A program made the position numbers and the translations under genes. A model generated the notes under the pieces. The model was not told the origin of the DNA, ran no database searches, and saw only the letters and a list, made by a program, of their open reading frames with translations. A DNA stretch of 6,583 nucleotides from Patescibacteria group bacterium. GTDB taxonomy: Bacteria > Patescibacteriota > Patescibacteriia > UBA2591 > PGYQ01. The stretch lies in NCBI GenBank assembly GCA_020061725.1, contig JAGUXS010000071.1, positions 1 through 6,583 of the forward strand. The letters are read 5' to 3'. Shown here one piece after another: positions 1-5,003 of this stretch; within the stretch, counting starts at the first letter, position 1, and the number at the start of each line of letters is the position of its first letter.

Positions 1-132
1 ATTAAAAACAATATATTGAGAAAATATCTTTTTAATAGTATATTTGAAATGAAAGAAAAAGTTATTAATTTTGTGAATGAATATAATTTTGAAAAAAGAC
101 TAAAATCTTTAAATTACAAAACACCAGAATAA
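1..132 (+). CDS. DDE transposase, C-terminal 43 codons (partial; 5' end outside window)
   Basis: The frame is open from base 1 to a TAA at 130-132. The peptide ends in FVNEYNFEKRLKSLNYKTPE. This matches the closing part of an rve-type integrase core of the IS3/IS481 kind, where a helix carrying a 'YN..RPH..LNYKTP'-like string follows the catalytic glutamate. The usual RPH is replaced here by KRL, and the protein stops immediately after TPE, where relatives normally run a few residues longer (often TPxEY/F). The catalytic DDE residues are not in view, so activity cannot be judged. It would cut and join the ends of its own insertion sequence. It converges tail to tail with the truncated GT-C gene at 179-1021. 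Family assignment from such a short tail is moderate; an IS3-group orfB is the main alternative to IS481. Confidence 0.65.
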   Translation: MKNNILRKYLFNSIFEMKEKVINFVNEYNFEKRLKSLNYKTPE

Positions 133-188
133 TTTTTAAAGGAGAAAATAGAAGTTAATAATATCATACAACGTATCGTTATCTAACA
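1..188 (+). mobile_element. Right end of an insertion sequence (transposase tail plus terminal sequence)
   Basis: The left edge of the window holds the 3' part of an insertion sequence. A transposase C-terminal reading frame ends at 132. It is followed by about 56 non-coding bases ending in ATCTAACA at 181-188. Read from the other strand, this end starts TGTTAGATAACG, so the element would have the 5'-TG...CA-3' ends usual for IS3/IS481-type elements (family knowledge). The boundary at 188 is inferred from two things: the CA end, and the fact that the minus-strand glycosyltransferase frame to its right runs into a stop only nine bases after crossing this point. The other end and the target-site duplication are outside the window, so the boundary could be off by several bases. 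Confidence 0.6.
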
Positions 189-1021
189 GATAATAAAAAA
201 AATTGAAGATAAAATAATAACCAAATTTTTTTATCCTTTTCTTTTTTTAAAAGCCAAAGTATTGATAATAAAATAATTAGAAAAAATATAAGTAAATAAA
301 AAGACAGTTTATTGATTTCTGTATAATTGAATAGCGGAAAAATAATTAAATTTTTATATAAAATTTGCAATGGCCATTTTAATAAAATTAAAAGTGGTAA
401 AAAAGAAAAAATAAAAAAATAAAAATTTAATTTTAACAGTTGATATTTTTTTTCTTTAAAAAATAAAATTAATAAAAAAGATGTTAAAGAAAATAACAAA
501 ACAATTCCCTTTTGCTGCAAAAATAGAATCGATAGTCCCGTTAATAATCCGCTAATTATAAAAGGGTTAGCAGAATAATTAGAAAGACCTTTGAGAAAAA
601 AATATATTGCCCAAATAATAAAAAGTATATTAAACGTATTATGATTGATAATTGGCCAGTAAATAGAGGAAATAATAAAAATAAAAGGAAAAAAATAATT
701 AAATTTATTTTTTGATATTTTCTGACTGATTTTATATATTCCGATTGCGCTTAAAAAAACAATAATAATAGCAAAAAATTTAGCCACAAAATAATGCACG
801 CCAAAAATTTTCCAAAACCAAAAAACTAAATAAAAACTTGCAGGTGGAATAAATTCAAAAAAATCAATATATAATTCTTTGTTATTTATTAAATTCCACG
901 CCCCGTTTAAAGTAATTCCTTCATCGCTATTAAGAGGATGATTGCTATGAAAAAATAATAAAATTAAGAATAAACTAAACCACCACAAATTTTCAATTTT
1001 AAATATTTTATTTTTTAACAT
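179..1021 (-). CDS. GT-C type membrane glycosyltransferase, C-terminally truncated by the insertion sequence
   Basis: This encodes a 280-residue, very hydrophobic protein with about eight membrane segments. Its N-terminal part has the plan of the PMT/GT39-like GT-C superfamily: one membrane helix (about 12-26), then an extracytoplasmic loop with NSDEG (31-35), GAW (40-42) and YIDFFEFIPPASFY (51-64). The acidic pair Asp33-Glu34 sits where these enzymes carry their catalytic or metal-linked acid. Family members use polyprenyl-phosphate sugars and usually run to about 450-550 residues, so roughly the last 40% is missing. The final residues S-V-R and the stop are encoded by, or straddle, the insertion-sequence end at 188. 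The first six codons (MLKNKI) lie inside the 53-bp repeat shared with the 417-aa gene and are probably borrowed from that junction, so the ancestral start may have differed. It is the last gene of the minus-strand operon and is probably non-functional. The family call is good at superfamily level; the sugar is unknown. Confidence 0.7.
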   Translation of the reverse strand: MLKNKIFKIENLWWFSLFLILLFFHSNHPLNSDEGITLNGAWNLINNKELYIDFFEFIPPASFYLVFWFWKIFGVHYFVAKFFAIIIVFLSAIGIYKISQKISKNKFNYFFPFIFIISSIYWPIINHNTFNILFIIWAIYFFLKGLSNYSANPFIISGLLTGLSILFLQQKGIVLLFSLTSFLLILFFKEKKYQLLKLNFYFFIFSFLPLLILLKWPLQILYKNLIIFPLFNYTEINKLSFYLLIFFLIILLSILWLLKKEKDKKIWLLFYLQFFLLSVR

Positions 1022-1054
1022 AAATAGCGCTTAGTTTGTCTATATAAATTTTTT
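1002..1054 (-). repeat. 53-bp direct repeat, copy A (gene-junction duplication)
   Basis: This matches 3156-3208 at 52 of 53 positions; the one mismatch is A at 1042 against T at 3196. Read on the minus strand it carries the last codons of the 529-aa protein (KKIYIDKLSAIYVKK, then TAA), followed by the ATG and first codons (MLKNKI) of the next gene. Here those final codons have no parent gene: an in-frame stop lies just upstream, and beyond it is a broken GT2. Copy A therefore appears to be the recombined copy and copy B the original junction. Confidence 0.85.
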
Positions 1055-1072
1055 TGATTTAAATTTCCACCT

Positions 1073-1171
1073 TTAACGCAATTTCTTAATTTCATCATTT
1101 AAAAACATTAAAGTTTCTTGTTTTAAAATTTTCTCTTCATTATAAATTGGCAAACAAAATTCTATAAACAT
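1073..1171 (-). pseudogene. Remnant of a second family 2 glycosyltransferase (N-terminal 32 codons)
   Basis: An ATG at 1171 opens a 32-codon frame ending in TAA at 1073-1075. The peptide starts MFIEFCLPIYNEEKILKQE. This is the first beta strand and 'P-x-YNEE' motif that opens the nucleotide-sugar-binding fold of GT2 enzymes. The following DD motif, DxD-like motif and acceptor half are absent, and the stop is followed within about 20 bases by the 53-bp repeat. It starts 3 bases after the stop of the intact GT2 gene at 1175-1918, so it was once the next gene of the operon. It is not a duplicate of that neighbour: the intact gene opens IIVVMPAYNAEKTL, a different GT2 subgroup. The most likely origin is a recombination that fused a GT2 5' end to the 3' end of a 529-aa-type gene. 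A small translated peptide is possible but unlikely to act. Confidence 0.7.
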
Positions 1172-1174
1172 AAA

Positions 1175-1918
1175 TTATTTTTTAGTAAAAATAGAACTTT
1201 TAAATATTGTTTTTTTGGTTAACATATATTGCAAAGCGGTTTTTAAAACGCCAAATCCATATTTTAAACTTTGTAAAAAACTAATTGAAGAAGAATCATC
1301 TTCATATCTAGTTGGACAACTAATTTCCCCTACCCTAAAGTTTAAAAATAAAATTTGTAAAAGTATTTGATTGTCAAAAATAAAATTATTTGAATTTTTT
1401 TCTAAGGATAAACTTTGCAAAACCTTTTTAGAAAAAGCTCTATAGCCAGTATGATATTCAGAAATTTTTTCATTAATTATTAAATTTTCTATAAAAGTTA
1501 AAATTCGATTAAAAATATATTTATAAATTGGCATTCCATTTTTTATAGTATTACCTCCTAAAATTCTAGAAGCAATTACAACATCATAAACATTTTCAAC
1601 AATTAAAGAGCTCATAGCTGTAATTAAACGAGGATCGTATTGATAATCAGGATGAAGCATAATTACAATATCAGCCCCTAAATCAAGAGCTTTTTTATAA
1701 CAAGTTTTTTGATTGCCGCCATATCCTTTATTTTTTTTATGAATAAAAACTTTAATTCCTAATTGTTTAGCTTTTATTATTGTTTGATCTGAACTTTTAT
1801 CATCAACTAGAATTATATCATCAACAACATTAAGAGGTATTTGTTTATATGTTTTTTTTAAAGTTTTTTCAGCATTATAAGCCGGCATTACCACAATAAT
1901 TTTTTTATTATTTAACAT
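1175..1918 (-). CDS. Family 2 glycosyltransferase (polyprenyl-phosphate sugar synthase-like)
   Basis: This 247-residue cytoplasmic GT-A-fold enzyme belongs to the dolichyl-phosphate mannose synthase-like branch of GT2. Such enzymes move a sugar from a nucleotide-sugar to a lipid phosphate or glycan intermediate at the inner membrane face. Visible motifs in order are: VVMPAYNAEKTL (9-20), the nucleotide-binding strand; ILVDDKSSD (36-44), with the first Asp pair; NKGYGGNQKTCY (63-74); MLHPDYQYDP (87-96), in the place of the DxD-Q-P metal site, with His-Pro-Asp instead of Asp-x-Asp; ASR (116-118); YHTGYRAFS (155-163); and DNQILLQ (182-188), the likely acceptor/catalytic region. The length is normal for the soluble form and there are no C-terminal membrane helices. 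It starts 3 bp after the stop of the 417-aa gene with no clear ribosome binding site, so translation is probably coupled. By context it may supply the lipid-linked sugar used by the neighbouring GT-C proteins. Family call is strong; donor and acceptor are unknown. Confidence 0.88.
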   Translation of the reverse strand: MLNNKKIIVVMPAYNAEKTLKKTYKQIPLNVVDDIILVDDKSSDQTIIKAKQLGIKVFIHKKNKGYGGNQKTCYKKALDLGADIVIMLHPDYQYDPRLITAMSSLIVENVYDVVIASRILGGNTIKNGMPIYKYIFNRILTFIENLIINEKISEYHTGYRAFSKKVLQSLSLEKNSNNFIFDNQILLQILFLNFRVGEISCPTRYEDDSSSISFLQSLKYGFGVLKTALQYMLTKKTIFKSSIFTKK

Positions 1919-1921
1919 AAT

Positions 1922-3175
1922 TTATATGAATAAAGTAAAAAATAAATATAAATTAAATAAAGAAGATAATATTATTAATATTTTTAAATTTTTAGATAAA
2001 AGTTTATATTTATTTCTATAATTTATTATAAATAATAAAAATAAAAATGGGAAAAAATCTAAAGCATATCTATAGCCAAATTGACGAAAACCTATACCAT
2101 AATATAAAAATATTGGCACAGCTATAAATATAGCGGTTATTAATAAAAAATAAGAAATTTTATCTTTAAATTTTAAAAAGAATAAATAAATCAAATAAGG
2201 AGAAGTTAAAAAAATACTCATTCCCCAATAATTAGCCTTAATAAATGGAAATTTAAAAACTCGAGATAAGTTATCTATAAAAATAGGAAGCGGCATACTA
2301 AAAATAGAATAATAAATATTTCCTGCTAAATGTTTTAAATTTAAAAGCCCATAATCTCTATTTGTTTTTAATATATTATTTTGTAATATTTGTAATTTAT
2401 ATCCTTGTTCTAAAAAATTATTAAAACGCAAATAATTATAAAAAAATAAAAGACCGGCGATTAAGATAAAAGGAAATAAAAGCAAAAAAAGATTTTTGAT
2501 TTTATCTTTTATATCTTTTCTATTTAGAAATATTTCTAATATAAAAAATAATAATCCCAATCCTGCTGTATTTCTAGTTAAAAATATTAGACCAAAAATA
2601 ATACCAATTAAAAAATAACGTTTTTTATTAAAATATTCCAAAAAAGCTAAAAGTATTAAAAAAACTACAATTACATGAGCAAAATACCAACTACCGCTAA
2701 TTAATGCTACTCCTAAAAACATTGAAGAAAATAAAAAAGCTGAAGCTAAATACAATGAATCTGATTTGGAAAAATTTATTTTTTTATTAATTTTAAATAA
2801 AATTAATAAAATCAATAAAATTAAAAAAAATTGCAAATATCCTTGATAAAAAAATAAATTAAGAAATTTAAAAATAAAAACAAAAGGCATTAAAATAATT
2901 GCTGGCAACGGACCCAATGGCCAATAGTATTTATTATTATAAAGAACCATATCATTATCTGTGCCAATTTTTAAAATATCATTTTCTAAAAAATAAAATT
3001 TTCCATTCAAAAAAGAATTAGCTAAATAAGAAAAATGTTGAGACGGATTGATATAAAAATTATATAAAAAAATAAAAGAAAAAAAGACAATAATTAAAAA
3101 TAACAAAGGTATATCTCTTTGAAAGATTAAAAATAAATTTTTTATATTTTTTAGTAATATTTTATTTTTTAACAT
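1922..3175 (-). CDS. Polytopic membrane protein, probable GT-C-like glycosyltransferase or glycan-assembly protein
   Basis: This 417-residue protein has about ten membrane segments. After the first helix (about 22-40) comes a long extracytoplasmic loop with PSQHFSYLANSFLNGKFYF (44-62), DND (73-75) and YYWPLGPLPAIILMPF (83-98). Such a loop between helices 1 and 2 is the GT-C pattern. Later it has FLTRNTAG (198-205) and, near the C-terminus, GFRQFGYRYALDFFPFLFLL (362-381). A 'GxRY-LDF-P' string of that kind is common in bacterial membrane proteins annotated as glycosyltransferases of unknown specificity. No classical DxD is obvious; Asp73 and Asp75 are candidate acids. Its ATG lies inside the 3' end of the 529-aa gene, a 14-bp overlap, and the GT2 gene follows after 3 bp, so the three are almost certainly one translational unit. 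The first six codons are part of the 53-bp repeat. Base composition is extremely A/T-rich. The specific function is not recognisable. Confidence 0.72.
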   Translation of the reverse strand: MLKNKILLKNIKNLFLIFQRDIPLLFLIIVFFSFIFLYNFYINPSQHFSYLANSFLNGKFYFLENDILKIGTDNDMVLYNNKYYWPLGPLPAIILMPFVFIFKFLNLFFYQGYLQFFLILLILLILFKINKKINFSKSDSLYLASAFLFSSMFLGVALISGSWYFAHVIVVFLILLAFLEYFNKKRYFLIGIIFGLIFLTRNTAGLGLLFFILEIFLNRKDIKDKIKNLFLLLFPFILIAGLLFFYNYLRFNNFLEQGYKLQILQNNILKTNRDYGLLNLKHLAGNIYYSIFSMPLPIFIDNLSRVFKFPFIKANYWGMSIFLTSPYLIYLFFLKFKDKISYFLLITAIFIAVPIFLYYGIGFRQFGYRYALDFFPFLFLLFIINYRNKYKLLSKNLKILIILSSLFNLYLFFTLFI

Positions 3176-3208
3176 AAATAGCGCTTAGTTTGTCTTTATA
3201 AATTTTTT
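3156..3208 (-). repeat. 53-bp direct repeat, copy B (parent junction)
   Basis: This is the partner of 1002-1054, with 52 of 53 bases identical and the same orientation. Here the repeat sits in its natural context: the final codons of the 529-aa gene, its TAA at 3162-3164, and the overlapping ATG of the 417-aa gene at 3173-3175. Outside the repeat the flanks diverge at once on both sides, so the shared block is a recombination or duplication footprint rather than the edge of a longer homologous gene pair. Confidence 0.85.
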
Positions 3209-4751
3209 CCCATTCTTTGGAATTATTTAAATAATCCCTTAAATGATTTTTGTTTATGTTTTTGTTAATTTCGTCTTCGTTAAAGCCGAGAAAATATTCT
3301 TCAAACCAATTAAATTTATATTTTTTTTCTTTAATGTCTAATAGAACCAATTTAATATCGTATTCGTTTAATTTTTTTTCTATTTTTTCTTTGTCAAAAA
3401 ATTCATAATCTTCTTCTAAAAAAGTGTGTTTGGCAAATGGATATTGCGGCAAACGACCATCAATAAAAAGTTTTCTTTCTGGTATAGTCCAAATCATATA
3501 CCCTCCCCAACCATAAGGATTAAAAAATTTTAAATTATTATATTGAGGATTGTTCTTTAAAAAAACCACAGCTTTTTGAGGATAACTATCATTAAAAGAT
3601 AAAAATGGATCAGATGTAAAATTTATTTTAATTAATTGGTTAAAAATAATTAGCAAAAAGCCAATAATTAAATATGATTTTACTAAAAATAATTGTTTAG
3701 GAAATTTTTTAAATATTTCTTTAAAATCAAATGAATCAACAAAAAATGTTATTAACATTGGAAAAGAAATAATAAATAATAAAGGAAAATGTCTTTTTGA
3801 TTTAAAGGCTAAAAAAATAAAAAATAATGAAATTAACAAATCCCATAGGATTATTTTTTTTTCTTTTTTTATAGCATCAACAATTGATAATACAATAACT
3901 ATTGCGACAAAAGCGGTGTATAATAATTGCCAATAAAGAATTGGAAAAGAAAAAAACGGCAACCATTCTTGTATGTGTGTCTGATAAAAAGCGTTTTTAT
4001 AATCAAATAAAAATTCATAAAGTTTAAATCCATAGGGAGTGAAAAAGGTAATTAAAGTACTAAAAAAAGCAAAATAAAAAAAAGTTAATTGTGAATTGTC
4101 GCGAATTTGAATTAGACGTGATTTGGATTTTAATTTGTCAATTACTGTTTCAATCAATTTAATTACTATCCAAAAAAATATTATAAAAATTCCGATTAAA
4201 AATCCAGCGTGAAGGCAAGCCCAAAAATAAAAAAGAGGCAGTAGCCAAAATAATATTTTTGTTTTTTTGTGTTTTTCATAGTGATAAACAATAATCAATA
4301 AAAGTAATAAATTTAACACAGTAATTTCTTGCATTCTAACTCCTAAATGTGGAATCATTGCCAATACTCCTATGGTTTGAAAAAACAGAATAAAAAATAA
4401 ACCTTTTCCTTCTTTGAGAAAATATTTTTGAATGAATAAATTTAAAAGAATTAAAGTTAATAATATAATTAAAGCAAAAAAAATATTAACAGCCAAATAG
4501 CCAAAATTTTTATACAACAAGAAAGTAATGACATTTATTAACCATTCGTGATCAACCCATTTTTTGCCTTCTAATGTCCAGTTATAATATTCATAAGTTG
4601 GTACCGCTTTTTCATTAATAATTTGCTCGCCAACTTTTAAATGCCAGCCTAAATCAGGATCTAAATAACCATAAGAATGAGCTAATAAATAACAAAAGAC
4701 AAGAGTATAAAATAATATCTGAATAATTTTTTGAAAATTAATTTTTTTCAT
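3162..4751 (-). CDS. Large GT-C-like membrane protein with C-terminal extracytoplasmic domain
   Basis: This 529-residue protein is the first gene of the operon. It has an N-terminal helix (about 9-25), then a loop with YLDPDLGWHLKVGEQI (29-44) and KKWVDHEWLINVI (63-75). Asp31/Asp33 followed by Trp-His, and the DHEW string, match a widespread bacterial GT-C-like family in which this loop is the presumed active site facing outside. Eight to ten further helices follow, with KSKRHFPLL (317-325) before the last group. After residue 375 comes a hydrophilic domain of about 150 residues with FFNPYGWGGYMIWTIP (409-424) and KLFIDGRLPQYP (427-438), also typical of that family. Members are usually annotated only as hypothetical or glycosyltransferase; a lipid-linked sugar donor is inferred. 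The ATG at 4751 is preferred because the first helix follows directly and stops lie just upstream. No Shine-Dalgarno sequence is visible. The stop codon overlaps the next gene by 14 bp. The exact reaction is unknown. Confidence 0.75.
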   Translation of the reverse strand: MKKINFQKIIQILFYTLVFCYLLAHSYGYLDPDLGWHLKVGEQIINEKAVPTYEYYNWTLEGKKWVDHEWLINVITFLLYKNFGYLAVNIFFALIILLTLILLNLFIQKYFLKEGKGLFFILFFQTIGVLAMIPHLGVRMQEITVLNLLLLLIIVYHYEKHKKTKILFWLLPLFYFWACLHAGFLIGIFIIFFWIVIKLIETVIDKLKSKSRLIQIRDNSQLTFFYFAFFSTLITFFTPYGFKLYEFLFDYKNAFYQTHIQEWLPFFSFPILYWQLLYTAFVAIVIVLSIVDAIKKEKKIILWDLLISLFFIFLAFKSKRHFPLLFIISFPMLITFFVDSFDFKEIFKKFPKQLFLVKSYLIIGFLLIIFNQLIKINFTSDPFLSFNDSYPQKAVVFLKNNPQYNNLKFFNPYGWGGYMIWTIPERKLFIDGRLPQYPFAKHTFLEEDYEFFDKEKIEKKLNEYDIKLVLLDIKEKKYKFNWFEEYFLGFNEDEINKNINKNHLRDYLNNSKEWEKIYKDKLSAIYVKK

Positions 4752-4768
4752 AGTAATATTATTTTCAT
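4748..4768 (-). promoter_or_regulatory. Possible six-codon leader ORF ending on the operon's start codon
   Basis: On the minus strand an ATG at 4766-4768 reads M-K-I-I-L-L and stops at a TGA (4748-4750) that overlaps the ATG of the 529-aa gene in the arrangement ATGA. The duplicate ATG arises from an imperfect 17-bp tandem repeat carrying ACTATGAAAA twice. It could couple initiation to the operon or be an accident of A/T-rich sequence; nothing else supports it. Confidence 0.2.
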
Positions 4769-4784
4769 AGTATTATTTAATATT

Positions 4785-4790
4785 ATTATA
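4785..4790 (-). promoter_or_regulatory. Candidate -10 box of the glycosylation operon
   Basis: A perfect TATAAT lies on the minus strand 34 bp upstream of the 529-aa gene's ATG, giving a leader of about 27 bases. No good -35 hexamer is seen at the usual spacing; the corresponding stretch around 4808-4813 reads TTTATA. In DNA this A/T-rich, TATAAT occurs often by chance, so the call rests mainly on position in the only real gap upstream of the operon. Confidence 0.35.
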
Positions 4791-4852
4791 ACTTTTTTTT
4801 AAAAAAATATAAAAGACGTTAAGTAAGTTGAATCCGTTATTTAATGAAAAAA

Positions 4853-4882
4853 TTGAACTTTTTTATTTTTTTAATTTATAAT
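4853..4882 (+). promoter_or_regulatory. Candidate promoter of the tRNA-Ser gene
   Basis: A -35-like TTGAAC (4853-4858) and a perfect -10 TATAAT (4877-4882) are separated by 18 bp, which would start transcription near 4889, about 23 bases before the mature tRNA. A second TATAAT at 4891-4896 is closer to the tRNA but lacks a recognisable -35. Both lie in the divergent region shared with the glycosylation operon. Confidence 0.5.
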
Positions 4883-4911
4883 TTTGCGTTTATAATTTAA
4901 AATTTATTTCT

Positions 4912-5003
4912 GGTGGGGTGGCTGAGTTTGGTTGAAAGCGCCGTGCTCGAAACGCGGTATGTTTGAAAGAACATCGTGAGTTCAAATCTCACCCCCACCG
5001 CCA
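4912..5003 (+). tRNA. tRNA-Ser (anticodon CGA)
   Basis: A full class II cloverleaf can be drawn. The acceptor stem GGTGGGG (4912-4918) pairs with CCCCACC (4993-4999). The D arm starts at GGCTGAG. The anticodon stem CCGTG pairs with CGCGG around the loop CTCGAAA, giving anticodon CGA, which reads UCG serine codons. A long variable arm has ATGTT pairing with AACAT, as expected for serine. The T arm is GTGAG-TTCAAAT-CTCAC (4976-4992). The discriminator base is G at 5000, and CCA is encoded at 5001-5003. The gene is intact even though the serine recombinase reading frame on the other strand ends inside it (stop at 4989-4991). The element boundary therefore appears to preserve the tRNA 3' end. Its opposite strand gives a well-known false protein (GVRFELTMF...TYRVSSTALST) that should not be annotated. 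Confidence 0.96.

Noticed and set aside
139..144. AAGGAG as a ribosome binding site for a small gene
   Set aside because: No ATG, GTG or TTG with a reasonable frame follows at proper spacing; it lies in the terminal non-coding part of the insertion sequence.
179..4751. The 280-aa and 417-aa proteins as recent duplicates because both start MLKNKI
   Set aside because: Identity stops after six residues and coincides with the 53-bp DNA repeat; loop motifs and the rest of the sequences differ.
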